From contig NZ_FMZU01000003.1 of NCBI RefSeq assembly GCF_900101545.1, forward strand, positions 283,815 to 347,814: a DNA stretch of 64,000 nucleotides. The letters run 5' to 3'. The notes under the pieces are model-generated. The model saw only the letters and a list, made by a program, of their open reading frames with translations, was not told the DNA's origin and did no database searches. The stretch comes from Variovorax sp. CF079 (GTDB lineage Bacteria; Pseudomonadota; Gammaproteobacteria; Burkholderiales; Burkholderiaceae_C). Of this stretch, positions 26,521 through 35,153 are shown piece after piece; the stretch's first letter is position 1; every line of letters begins with the position of its first letter. The translations under genes and the position numbers were made by a program.

Positions 26521-26541
26521 CCCTTAACTTCGCGTTAAGGG
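26521..26541. promoter_or_regulatory. LysR-type operator between lysR and racemase
   Basis: Perfect palindrome CCCTTAAC-N5-GTTAAGGG placed between the divergent lysR (26494) and racemase (26628) starts, the classic site for autoregulation and activation by a LysR protein. Confidence 0.75.
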
Positions 26542-26627
26542 AGACCCACAAAACAGCAAGGAACGTGCCGTTCACGCGCGGCAGGCCGCACCTAGACTTT
26601 GAGCGACCACCACTCTGGAGGACCGCG

Positions 26628-27311
26628 ATGCGATCCACCGTCTTCGTCATCAACCCGAACTCGACCGAGGCCGTGACCGCAGGCATCGACGCCGCCATGG
26701 CGCCATTGCGCATGGCCGGCGGCCCCGACATCCGTTGCCTCACGCTCGCCGAAGGCCCGCCAGGCATCCAGACGCAGCGCGACGTGGAATCGGTCATCCC
26801 GCCACTCGCGCGCCTCGCGCAGTCGCTCGAAGAAGAAGCCGGCGCCTTCGTCATCGCCTGCTTCAGCGACCCGGGCCTTCATCTGGTGCGCGAAGCGGTG
26901 CGCCGCCCGGTCCTGGGCATCAGCGAATGCGGCGTGCTGACAGCCCTGACGCTGGGCCACACCTTCGGCGTGATCGCCATCCTGCAAGGCTCCATTCCAC
27001 GCCACCTGCGCACCTGGGGCGCGATGGGCGTGCTGGACCGCTTCGTCGGCGAGATGGCGATCGACATACCGGTGACCGAACTGATCGACGCCGAGCGCAC
27101 GCTGGCGCGCATGATCGAAGTCGGACGGCGCCTGCGCGACGAGCGCCAGGCGCAGGTGATCGTGATGGGCTGCGCCGGCATGGCCGCGTACCGCGCGCCG
27201 CTGCAACGCGCTCTGGGCATTCCGGTCGTCGAGCCGAGCCAGGCGGCGGCGGTCATGGCGCTGGGACGCGTGCGGCTCGACTGGGAAATGGTGGCCGGAA
27301 GCGCCACATGA
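26628..27311 (+). CDS. Asp/Glu/hydantoin racemase
   Basis: 227 residues from the ATG at 26628, preceded by TGGAGGA. The two catalytic cysteines are visible, in FVIACFSDPG and IVMGCAGMAAY, with INPNSTEAV near the N-terminus, all diagnostic of the hydantoin/Asp racemase family (cofactor-independent, two-base mechanism). Racemisation of 5-substituted hydantoins would let the D-specific hydantoinase and carbamoylase convert both enantiomers. It is divergent from lysR with an operator between them. Confidence 0.92.
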   Translation: MRSTVFVINPNSTEAVTAGIDAAMAPLRMAGGPDIRCLTLAEGPPGIQTQRDVESVIPPLARLAQSLEEEAGAFVIACFSDPGLHLVREAVRRPVLGISECGVLTALTLGHTFGVIAILQGSIPRHLRTWGAMGVLDRFVGEMAIDIPVTELIDAERTLARMIEVGRRLRDERQAQVIVMGCAGMAAYRAPLQRALGIPVVEPSQAAAVMALGRVRLDWEMVAGSAT

Positions 27312-27348
27312 GCGAGGCCTCCATGAACGACTCCGACGCGCGGGTGTG

Positions 27349-27741
27349 CTCGGTGGTCCTGCAAGCCGCGTCGAGCACCGGCATGTCCACCGCGTAGGCG
27401 ATGCGCAGGTAGTTGGCGAGGTCGAGGTCGGTTTCGAGCCGCCGGCCCTCGGGCGTGGAATGGCCCAGCAGTTCCTTGCAGTTCGCGAAGACGTAGAACG
27501 CGCCTTCAGGTGTGCCGCTCGCGAGGCTGTCGATGCGTGCGACGGTCTGCAGCACGCGGTCGCGGCGTTCGGCGAGCATCGCCAGCCAATCGTCGATGAA
27601 GCCGGTTCTCCCGTCGAGTGCCCCCACGGCGGCGGCCTGCGAGATCGAGCAGGCGTTCGAGGTGCTTTGCGACCGCAGCACCTGCAGGGCGTCGACCAGC
27701 CAGCGCGGCCCCGCCGCGTAGTCGATGCGCCAGCCCGTCAT
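27349..27741 (-). pseudogene. Fragment of a class I aminotransferase
   Basis: The segment begins with MTGWRIDYAAGP, which in an intact aspartate-type aminotransferase follows the PLP-binding SK motif, and continues through SISQAAAVGAL and GTPEGAFYVFANC to LRIAYAVDMPVLDAAC near the normal C-terminus. The first two thirds of the gene, including the PLP lysine, are absent, and about 20 residues between ANY and LRIAYA are deleted at about 27408. It is a dead remnant. Confidence 0.75.
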
Positions 27742-27744
27742 CCA

Positions 27745-28218
27745 ATGATGGAGCAGCACGAGCTCGACTGCGCGCTGATCGTCAAGCCCGCTTACCCGCT
27801 CGAGGGCTTGCTGCGCTGGCGCTCTCTGCGGCAGGAGCCCTTCGTGCTGATCGTGCCGCCAGGCGAGGCGTCGAGCGACGTGACATGGCTGCTTTCGAAC
27901 TACCCCTTCATCCGCTACGAACGCCGTTCGCACGGCGGCAGCCTCGTCGAACGTTTCCTGCAACGCAAGAAGTGCGCACCGAAGGAGTCGGTGGAGACCG
28001 ATCCGATCGAAGCGATCGGCCTGCTGGTGGCGCGCGGCCTTGGCATCTCGGTTCTTCCACGCACACCTGCGCTCTCGGTCATCGGTTCGCGGATGCGTGA
28101 GATCAACCTGGGGGCCGACACCTTCTATCGCGAGATCGGATTGATCGAATGCATCGACAATCCGCGCGCGCCACTCAACGGCGACTTCTGGGACGCGCTT
28201 GTGGCGGGCGGCACATGA
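27745..28218 (+). pseudogene. Fragment of a LysR-type regulator (effector domain only)
   Basis: 157 codons from about 27745, reading HELDCALIVKPAYPLEGL, LRQEPFVLIVPPGE, RRSHGGSLVERFL and AIGLLVARGLGISVLPRTP, the second half of a LysR substrate-binding domain. The DNA-binding half is missing. It meets the aminotransferase fragment head-on at 27741-27745, so one deletion or inversion probably truncated both. Confidence 0.7.
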
Positions 28219-28234
28219 GATCGAGCAGGTCGTC

Positions 28235-29704
28235 TCACTCGTGGGAGGGGCCGGCCTCGTCGGTCAGGCGTACCACGCGCCCGCTGCGCACGCCGAGCGA
28301 TTGGCCGCCGCGCCGCACAGTCCGCCCATTGACGATGACGGCATCGATGCCCTCCGCGCGCAGCGTAGGGGCCTCCCAGGTCGCCCGGTCGGCGATCCGG
28401 CCGGCATCGAATACGGTGATGTCGGCAAAGGCGCCTTCGCGCAGCACGCCGCGGCCGGGCAAGCGGAAATGCCGGGCAGTCAGTCCCGTCATCTTGTGCA
28501 CCGCCTGTTCGAGCGAGAACAGGCCGACGTCGCGGCAGTAGTGGCCCAGCACGCGCGGAAACGTGCCCCACAGGCGCGGATGCGGTGCCGTGTCGTGGGG
28601 CATGCCATCGGAGCCGATCATGGTCTGGGGAAAGGCGAGCACGCGCCGCACGTCAGCCTCGTCCATCAGGAAGTAGATGGCGCCGGCCGGCTGCAGCAGG
28701 TCGACCGCGTCTTCCATCGACACACCGAGGCGCCGCGCGATCGCGTCGAGGTCCATGCCCGAGAACTCGGGGTGCGACTGGGACTGGGTAACGATGATGC
28801 GGCTCGACACCGCAATGCGGTCCTTGCGCAGGATGGTGGAGCCCGCGCAGTAGGGATAGCAGTCGAGCGCGATGGACTGCTGCGCCATGGCCTGGCGCAC
28901 ATGGGCCAGCGTCTGTACCGAACGGCCATGGTTGCGTGGGCCGATGAGCTTGTGGTGCGACACCACCACCGGTGCCTGCGCTGCACGGCCGATCGCGAAG
29001 GCCTCGTCCAACGCGGCGAAGACATGGTCGCCCTCGTCGCGGATGTGGCTCGCGTACACGCCGCCGTAGGGGCCGATCACTTCGGCCACCTGCGCCATCT
29101 CTTCGGTCGTGGCCGGCATGGCCGTGGGATAGGCCGCGCCGGTGGACAGTCCGATGGCGCCGCTGGCCATGGCCTCGCCTAGCAGCGCCCGCATGCGTGC
29201 GATCTCTTCCGGCGTGGCGGCCCGGTCGAGACGCTCCATCGTCGCCGCGCGCAAGGTGGTGTGGCCCACCAGGCAGGCTGCGTTCACCGCCGCAGGCGCA
29301 GCCTCCAGGCGCGCGAGGTAGGCTGCGAAGGTGGCGTCGCCGAACAGGGCCGAATCGTGGCCCAGCAGGTTCAGCGGCGGCGGTACGGTGGTTCCGGCCG
29401 GCGCGCCCCAGGGCGCGAGGCTGATGCCGCAGTTGCCGGTGACGACCGTCGTCACGCCCTGGCTCAGCTTGGCTGGCATGTCCGGGTCGAGCATGAGGTA
29501 GCGGTCGTCGTGCGTGTGCGAGTCGATGAAACCCGGCGCCACAATGCGGCCGGTGGCGTCGATCTCGACCGCGCCACGCAGTCCCGCCAGGTCGCCGACG
29601 GCAGCCACGTGCGCGCCGCGGATGCCGACATCGGCCTGGCGTCGGGCGCTGCCCGTGCCGTCGATCAGCGTGCCGTGGCGCACCACGAGGTCGAATTCGG
29701 CCAT
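28235..29704 (-). CDS. N-acyl-D-amino-acid deacylase (D-aminoacylase)
   Basis: 489 residues from the ATG at 29704. Amidohydrolase fold with GFIDSHTHDD (HxH), TGNCGISL (the Cys ligand used by D-aminoacylases), VYASHIRDEGD and VVSHHKLIG (His) and MIGSDGMPHD (Asp). It removes N-acyl groups from D-amino acids. Last gene of the second cluster; it follows the Bug receptor after 11 bp. Confidence 0.9.
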   Translation of the reverse strand: MAEFDLVVRHGTLIDGTGSARRQADVGIRGAHVAAVGDLAGLRGAVEIDATGRIVAPGFIDSHTHDDRYLMLDPDMPAKLSQGVTTVVTGNCGISLAPWGAPAGTTVPPPLNLLGHDSALFGDATFAAYLARLEAAPAAVNAACLVGHTTLRAATMERLDRAATPEEIARMRALLGEAMASGAIGLSTGAAYPTAMPATTEEMAQVAEVIGPYGGVYASHIRDEGDHVFAALDEAFAIGRAAQAPVVVSHHKLIGPRNHGRSVQTLAHVRQAMAQQSIALDCYPYCAGSTILRKDRIAVSSRIIVTQSQSHPEFSGMDLDAIARRLGVSMEDAVDLLQPAGAIYFLMDEADVRRVLAFPQTMIGSDGMPHDTAPHPRLWGTFPRVLGHYCRDVGLFSLEQAVHKMTGLTARHFRLPGRGVLREGAFADITVFDAGRIADRATWEAPTLRAEGIDAVIVNGRTVRRGGQSLGVRSGRVVRLTDEAGPSHE

Positions 29705-29715
29705 GTGCGCCCGCC

Positions 29716-30717
29716 TCAGTCGATCTTGGCGCCCGAGTGCTTGACCACATCGGCCCAGACAGGACGTTCCTTTTTGGCGAGGTCGAACAGGTCCTGACGC
29801 GGGCCGGTGTGGATCTCGTAGGCCTGGGCGGCCAGCTGCTGCTTCACCGCAGGCGAATTCAATGCCTTGTTGAAAGCGGCGTTGAGGGCGTCGAGGATCT
29901 TCGGATCGACGCCAGCCGGTGCGACATAGCCGGTCCAGGCGACGGCCTGGTATTTCTTCAAGCCGGTTTCGGCGATGGTGGGCAGCTCGGGCAGGCGGCT
30001 GTCGCGCGTGGCGCCGGTCACCGCCAGCGGCGTGATCTTGCCGCCCTTGAGGTGGGGAGCGATGGAGGTGATGTTCTCGAACACCAGGTCCACCTCGCCA
30101 CGCATCAGCGCCAGATCGGCCTCCAGTCCGCCCTTGTACGGAATGTGCACGATGGACACGCCAGCCATGGACTTGAACATCTCGGCGCTCAGGTGGCCGG
30201 TGGTGCCGTTGCCGCCAGAGGCCACGGTGAGCTTGCCGGGCTGCTTTTTGGCCATCTCGATGAGGCCGGCCACATCCTTCACGCCGAGGTCGCTGCGCAC
30301 GGCCAGCACGTTCTGGACGAATCCGGTCAGCGCCACCGGGGCGAGTTGGGTGTCGGCGTCGTAGGGCAGCTTCTTGTAGAGCGACTGGTTGATCGCCAGC
30401 GTCGCCACGTTGGCATAGGCGATGGTGTAGCCGTCCGCAGGGGCTGCGATGGTGGCTTGCGTGCCGATGATGCCGGAGGCGCCGACACGGTTCATCACTA
30501 CCACCGACTGGCCGAGGTCGCGGCCCACCGCATCGGCGAGCAGCCGCGAGACGATGTCGGGCGTGGTGCCGGCGTTGAAGGGCACGATCAAGGTGATCGG
30601 CTTGTCGGGATACGCGGCCTGCGCGTAGCCGCACAGGGCCAGCGCGGCCAGCGGCGCAGCCAGCGCCTTGAGGAGCCAGCGGCGGCAGGAAAAAGAACGG
30701 GCGTTGAAGAACGACAT
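29716..30717 (-). CDS. TctC/Bug-family periplasmic substrate receptor
   Basis: 333 residues from the ATG at 30717. Signal peptide to about residue 34 (LALCGYAQA). The family pattern is clear: YPDKPITLIVPFNAGTTPDIVSRLLA, GASGIIGTQ, HIPYKGG and LPTIAETGLKKY. Bug proteins are abundant in Burkholderiales and bind small carboxylates or amino-acid derivatives, often without an adjacent permease, as here. Confidence 0.92.
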   Translation of the reverse strand: MSFFNARSFSCRRWLLKALAAPLAALALCGYAQAAYPDKPITLIVPFNAGTTPDIVSRLLADAVGRDLGQSVVVMNRVGASGIIGTQATIAAPADGYTIAYANVATLAINQSLYKKLPYDADTQLAPVALTGFVQNVLAVRSDLGVKDVAGLIEMAKKQPGKLTVASGGNGTTGHLSAEMFKSMAGVSIVHIPYKGGLEADLALMRGEVDLVFENITSIAPHLKGGKITPLAVTGATRDSRLPELPTIAETGLKKYQAVAWTGYVAPAGVDPKILDALNAAFNKALNSPAVKQQLAAQAYEIHTGPRQDLFDLAKKERPVWADVVKHSGAKID

Positions 30718-30827
30718 GGTCAAGACTTTCTGAAGATCGATTGAGGGGCTTGCGGTCTCCTGGGCGACGCTGCACCGGGGCACGGCGGCGTCGGCCTCGT
30801 TGCTATGGGGAATGGGTGCAATGGCGG
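30718..30827. other. 110-bp gap between dehydratase and receptor genes
   Basis: No gene or clear terminator. It separates the carbamoylase-dehydratase pair from the receptor-deacylase pair and may carry a second promoter. Confidence 0.35.
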
Positions 30828-31883
30828 TCAGCCCTCGGTCCGCGCCATCACGGATTGCAAAACCGGCAGGTCGACGTTGCCACCGGAGAGCACGAGCACG
30901 GCGCTCTGCCCGCGCAGCGAAAGATGGCCGGCCAGCATCGCCGCGAGTGCCACGCTGCCGCCAGGCTCGACGACGAGGTGCAGTTCCTCCAGCGCGAATC
31001 GCATCGCGCGGGCCACCTCCTCGTCCGTCACGGCCACGGCCTCGTGCAGCAGCGGCTGGTTGATGGCGAACGGTAACTCTGCGGGCGTGACGGCCTGCAA
31101 GGCATCGCACAGCGTGCGGGCGCCAGGGGCATTGGTCTCGCGCTGACCGCTGCGCAGCGAGCGCACGGTGTCGTCGAAGCCCGCGGGCTCGGCGGCTACG
31201 CGCCGCGCGCCGGGGCTCAGCGCATCGAGGACCAGGCAGCAGCCGGCCATGAGGCCGCCGCCACCGCAGGGTGCGGCAAACAGGCCCAGGGTTTCCTGCG
31301 CACCGGCCGGCAGGTCTTGCAGCGCCTCCAGGGCCACGGTGCCCTGCGCCGCCAGCACCTCGGGGTGGTCGCCCGGCGGGATCAGCGTCCCACCGGTCTC
31401 GGCCAGCAGGCGCATGCCGATGTCTTCGCGGCTTTCCCTCTCGCGGTCGTAGTGGATGACCTTCGCGCCCTGCGCGAGCGCGCGCGCCACCTTGGTCTTC
31501 GGGGCATCGATCGGCATCACGATGGTGGCCGACACGCCCAGTTGCTGGGCCCCCCAGGCGATCGCCTGGCCGTGGTTGCCCGTCGAATAGGCCACGACGC
31601 CACGCTCCCGCTCCTGCGGCGTGAGTGCCAGCAGGGCATTGAAGGCGCCGCGGGCCTTGAAGGAGCCGGTGACCTGCAGGCTCTCCGGCTTGATCCAGAC
31701 GGTGCCTCCCACCAGCGCGTCCAGCGCGGGCGAGCGCAGCAGCGGCGTGCGCCGCACGTGCGGCGCGATGGCGTGTGCGGCGCGCAGCACGTCTTCGAAA
31801 CGGGGCACGCGCATCGTGCCGAGCATCGCGTGCTCGATGTGGTCCGGCAGCGCCGCGGCAGAAGGGGTGGAGGTGCTCGTCAT
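30828..31883 (-). CDS. PLP-dependent threonine/serine dehydratase-like enzyme
   Basis: 351 residues, ATG at 31883 preceded by GGAGGA. Fold type II PLP enzyme: ESLQVTGSFKARGAF has the Schiff-base Lys, YSTGNHGQAIAW is the phosphate/substrate loop and APCGGGGLMAG the PLP phosphate cup. No C-terminal ACT domain, so it is a catabolic type. It likely deaminates a hydroxy-amino acid freed by the neighbouring hydrolases or racemises serine; substrate chirality cannot be read. Confidence 0.85.
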   Translation of the reverse strand: MTSTSTPSAAALPDHIEHAMLGTMRVPRFEDVLRAAHAIAPHVRRTPLLRSPALDALVGGTVWIKPESLQVTGSFKARGAFNALLALTPQERERGVVAYSTGNHGQAIAWGAQQLGVSATIVMPIDAPKTKVARALAQGAKVIHYDRERESREDIGMRLLAETGGTLIPPGDHPEVLAAQGTVALEALQDLPAGAQETLGLFAAPCGGGGLMAGCCLVLDALSPGARRVAAEPAGFDDTVRSLRSGQRETNAPGARTLCDALQAVTPAELPFAINQPLLHEAVAVTDEEVARAMRFALEELHLVVEPGGSVALAAMLAGHLSLRGQSAVLVLSGGNVDLPVLQSVMARTEG

Positions 31884-31897
31884 CGCGGAGTCCTCCT

Positions 31898-32884
31898 TCA
31901 CGCCGATTGCCACACCGGGGGCTCGGTGCTGCCGGTCTGGCTGGTGAGCCGGGTGTAGGCCTCCAGGCGGCGGTGCTGGGTGAAGTTGAAGATGGTGTTG
32001 CGGCCCAGCAGGCACATGTCCAGGTTGCAGTCGGCCACCACCAGTTCGTCGTCCCAGCTGGTGGCCATGGCCATGATCTCGCCCTGGGGGTTCACGATGA
32101 TGGAGTGGCCCATCAGCTCGAAGCCGTCTTCGTTGCCGGCCTTGGCAACGCCCACGCCGAAGGTGGCGTTCTGGTAGCACCCGGCCTGGATGGAAAGCTG
32201 GGAGTGGAAGTTGCGCAGGTGGTGCGCCTCGAAGCCGCGGTTTTCCTGGTTCACCGCCGGCGTGTTGTAGCCCAGCATGACCAGCTCGACCTGCTGCAGG
32301 CCGAGCTCGCGCCACGATTCGGGCCAGCGGCGGTCGTTGCAGATCAGCATGCCCAGGTTCACGCCGTCCACCTTGCCCACCGGGGCGCGCACGACCGGGA
32401 AGCCCAGGTTGCCCACCTCGAAGTAGCGCTTCTCCAGGTGCTGCACCTTGCGGATGGTGGAGAACTCCTTGTGCCCGGGCAGGTGGACCTTGCGGTACTT
32501 GAGCACGATCTCGCCCGAGGGGGCAATCACCACCGACGTGTTGAAGCGACGCTTGCGCACCAGGCCGGTCTCGTCAGCCTCGTGGGCGATCTCGGCGTAG
32601 CCCAGGTAGCAGGTGAGCCCATGGCGGCGGATGGCATCGAAGAGCGGCTGCGTGGCGGGCGACGGCAGCATCTCCTCGTACCAGGGGTCGGCCTCGTCGA
32701 GGTTCTCGACGTACCAGCGCGGAAAGAAAGTGGTGAGCGCCAGTTCGGGAAACACCACGACATTGGCGCCGCGCTGATGCGCGCGCTCGAGCAGGCGGAC
32801 CATGCGGGCCACGACGACATCGCGGCCTTCGGCTTTCTGGATGGGCCCGAGCTGGGCGGCGGCGACGGTGATCGAGCGGTTCAT
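31898..32884 (-). CDS. N-carbamoyl-D-amino-acid hydrolase (second copy)
   Basis: 328 residues. The same Glu-Lys-Cys triad as the first copy: FPELALTTFFPRWY, KVHLPGHKEF and MLICNDRRWPES. It is closer in length and motifs to classical D-carbamoylases (KYRKVHLPGH, EVGNLGFPV) and differs from the first copy at many positions, so it is not a recent duplicate. First structural gene of the second cluster; an operator palindrome lies about 165 bp upstream. Confidence 0.92.
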   Translation of the reverse strand: MNRSITVAAAQLGPIQKAEGRDVVVARMVRLLERAHQRGANVVVFPELALTTFFPRWYVENLDEADPWYEEMLPSPATQPLFDAIRRHGLTCYLGYAEIAHEADETGLVRKRRFNTSVVIAPSGEIVLKYRKVHLPGHKEFSTIRKVQHLEKRYFEVGNLGFPVVRAPVGKVDGVNLGMLICNDRRWPESWRELGLQQVELVMLGYNTPAVNQENRGFEAHHLRNFHSQLSIQAGCYQNATFGVGVAKAGNEDGFELMGHSIIVNPQGEIMAMATSWDDELVVADCNLDMCLLGRNTIFNFTQHRRLEAYTRLTSQTGSTEPPVWQSA

Positions 32885-33049
32885 GGCGGCAGAAGAGTTG
32901 GTCTGAGCAGGATGATCTGGCCCGCCGTCTCTACGACCAACTGCGCCTGAACCGTCCTGGCAGGCCACAAGGGCACGCTTCGAATCTGCCGCAAGTGATT
33001 GATCTCAAAGAAAAAACCCGTGGTGCACAAAGCGTCTCAACCAACCCGT

Positions 33050-33068
33050 CGATAACCGCGCGTTATGG
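33050..33068. promoter_or_regulatory. LysR-type operator before the second cluster
   Basis: Palindrome ATAAC-CGCGC-GTTAT (33052-33066) with flanking CG and GG. It has the same N5-spaced ATAAC/GTTAT design as the sites at 25494 and 26521 and lies between the second lysR gene and the second carbamoylase gene. Confidence 0.65.
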
Positions 33069-33168
33069 CCTGGGGACAAAAGGTGATGGACATCCGAACC
33101 GGACTGTCGATGGTGCGCAACGACACCTGCGCCGCCTCGACTTGCGGCCCAAGCGGGACTGGCTCGGC

Positions 33169-34164
33169 TCAGGGGCGAGGCGTGCGTACGGGCACATCCT
33201 CACCCGGGTGCTCGGGCAGCGTGGGGGGCAGCGTGTTGTCGCGCCCCTCTTGTTTCAGCAGGCGCCTGAAGATGGCCAGAAACTCCTTGGCCATGGCCGA
33301 CAGCGGGCTGACGTTGGTGTGGATCAGGTAGATGCGGTGCGCGAGCCTGGGCACGAGCGGTTTGAGCACCACGCCATCCGTCACCGGGCGCCGCGCACCA
33401 AAGGCTTCGATCAATGCCACGCCTACGCCTTCACGCACCAGCCCCATCGCCTCGGGCGTGGAGCGGATCTCGATGTCGGCGCGCAAAGGCAAGCCCGATG
33501 CGGCGAAGAAATCGGCGGTGAGTCGGCCGAAGGGCGTGTCGCGCCCATAGCCAATGAAGGTTTGGCCCACCAGGTCGGCCGCGCTCACTGCCTCGGCCTG
33601 CGCCAGCGGATGGCGCTCGGGCATTGCGCACTCGATGAAGCTGTGCCCGATCGCCCGCGCTGCCGCGTTGGCACTGGGCGGCGGCGGCATCGAAGAGATC
33701 GCCAGGTCCGCGTGTCCCAACAACACATGCGGCAATAACGAGTCGAACGGCAATGGCCGGTACTTGATCCGCACATCCGGATAGCGGGCCCGGAAACGCT
33801 TGATCGCCACCGGTATCAGCCACTCGCTGAAACTGGGGCTGGAAACCAGCGACAGCTCGCCCTGGGAGCCTCCGACCAAGTCAACAGCCAGCGCGTTAAA
33901 GCGGCGCACACCCTCCAGGATGCTTTCCACCTCGGAGAACAGACGGTGCGCTTCAGGCGTGGGCTGAAGGCGCCCGCGCACACGCTCAAACATCAGTATG
34001 CGCAGCCGGCTTTCGGCCGTGGCCAGCACGCGGCTGACGGCCGGCTGGGAAACACACAGCATGCGTGCCGCCCCGCTGAGGGAACCGGCGATCATGATGG
34101 CGTGGAAGACTTCGATCTGCCGCAGATTCAGCGGTACCGGCGGGGTCAGGAGCGTGGCAGGCAT
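33169..34164 (-). CDS. LysR-family regulator of the second cluster
   Basis: 331 residues from the ATG at 34164. Winged helix LRQIEVFHAIMIAGSLSGAARMLCVSQPAVSRVL, effector domain with SSPSFSEWLIPVAI and GYGRDTPFGRL. It is transcribed toward the second carbamoylase gene and is a relative of the first LysR (similar helix and shared GRDTP motif). The open frame extends further upstream but that part is low-complexity and Arg/Ser-rich, so it is not used. Confidence 0.88.
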   Translation of the reverse strand: MPATLLTPPVPLNLRQIEVFHAIMIAGSLSGAARMLCVSQPAVSRVLATAESRLRILMFERVRGRLQPTPEAHRLFSEVESILEGVRRFNALAVDLVGGSQGELSLVSSPSFSEWLIPVAIKRFRARYPDVRIKYRPLPFDSLLPHVLLGHADLAISSMPPPPSANAAARAIGHSFIECAMPERHPLAQAEAVSAADLVGQTFIGYGRDTPFGRLTADFFAASGLPLRADIEIRSTPEAMGLVREGVGVALIEAFGARRPVTDGVVLKPLVPRLAHRIYLIHTNVSPLSAMAKEFLAIFRRLLKQEGRDNTLPPTLPEHPGEDVPVRTPRP

Positions 34165-34480
34165 GGAGCAAGAAGACGACACATGTCCGAACTCCATGCA
34201 AGTAGCACGCCACCGCGCACAGGGGCTCAGCGCGCACGGGCTGCGCGGCCTGCAGTCATTGCGCAACTTGCTCGCGCTGCGCCGGCGTGCAGCGCGAGCC
34301 CGGCTTGGGGTAATCGTATTTTTTTGACAAATTGACACGGTCGTAGTTGTCGCCGACGCCCGCACGCTTTCGACGGGATGATCCGGAACCCGCAGCCACA
34401 ACGCGCGCCGAAGGACCTCCCGGCCTAGTCTCACGCAAGCGTGGGCCGTGTAGCAACAATCAGGTGGCGCCAAGCAGAGC
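34165..34480. other. 316-bp gap with an insertion-sequence-end-like motif
   Basis: No gene was found. The gap marks the switch from the catabolic region to the debris field. It contains the 30-bp repeat described at 34311. Confidence 0.5.
34311..34340. repeat. 30-bp repeat, possible transposon end (copy 1)
   Basis: The block TAATCGTATT followed by a T-run and GACAAATTGACACGG matches 23 of 30 positions of the block at 38501-38530. It lies 140 bp before a transposase-like scrap, so it may be the terminal inverted repeat of a decayed element. The element family was not identified. Confidence 0.4.
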
Positions 34481-35077
34481 GTGCGAATCTCAGATCATCC
34501 GATCATCCGCGAACGCTACGCCGATTTCGGCCCGACGCTGGCCGCCAGCATGCAACCGGGCGGCGATGGCTTCGTGCTCGTGCCCTCGCCCATCGCGCCA
34601 TTTCCGACGACGGTGGTGGTGGGCGGCACGCTCGCCGTGAATGCGCAACTGGTGCCGGCCACCGCCACGCTGTCTGCGCAAACCACTGCGTTCCTGGGCG
34701 ACGGCGGCGCGATGCAGGTGCAGGCGCCGGTCGGCGAACCGCCGGAAGACACCGTGCCGCTCACCATCACGATCCAGGTCGGTGCCGACGCGGCGAGCGC
34801 AGTGCCGGTGCGCTGCACATTCGATCTGGTGCCCGCGTTCACGCTGACCAGCGCCGGCGGCTTCAACGTCGCGCCCGGCACAACGATCACGCTGACGAGC
34901 AGCGATGGCACGGCGATTCAGGCTGTGTCACCGCCCGCCGGGCTGACGATCGTAGCGACGGGTGCGGATCTGGCGGTGACGGTGGATGCGGGTCATGCGG
35001 TGGGGCCGGTGACGGTGCAGGCGGTGGATGGGGGCAATGCGCAGCGGCAGGCGCGGCGCGTGATCACGGTGGCTTGA
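34481..35077 (+). CDS. Chimeric hypothetical: transposase scrap joined to beta-rich sequence
   Basis: 198 codons from a GTG. The first 23 residues contain HPIIRERYADFGPTLAA, a motif I associate with ISNCY/IS1202-like transposases, which then breaks off. From the ATG at 34550 the frame is Thr/Val/Ala-rich and strand-like (TLAVNAQLVPATATLSAQ, GTTITLTSSDGTAIQ), like Ig-type surface domains, without signal peptide or anchor. It is probably a join of two unrelated fragments; the second may be a truncated secreted protein. Confidence 0.4.
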   Translation: MRISDHPIIRERYADFGPTLAASMQPGGDGFVLVPSPIAPFPTTVVVGGTLAVNAQLVPATATLSAQTTAFLGDGGAMQVQAPVGEPPEDTVPLTITIQVGADAASAVPVRCTFDLVPAFTLTSAGGFNVAPGTTITLTSSDGTAIQAVSPPAGLTIVATGADLAVTVDAGHAVGPVTVQAVDGGNAQRQARRVITVA

Positions 35078-35153
35078 GCGAAGGCCTGCGCTATTGGGTT
35101 CAGCCTGAGTGCCTCCCGACAGTATCTCTACTGGCGATCAAGCCTTTGCTGGT

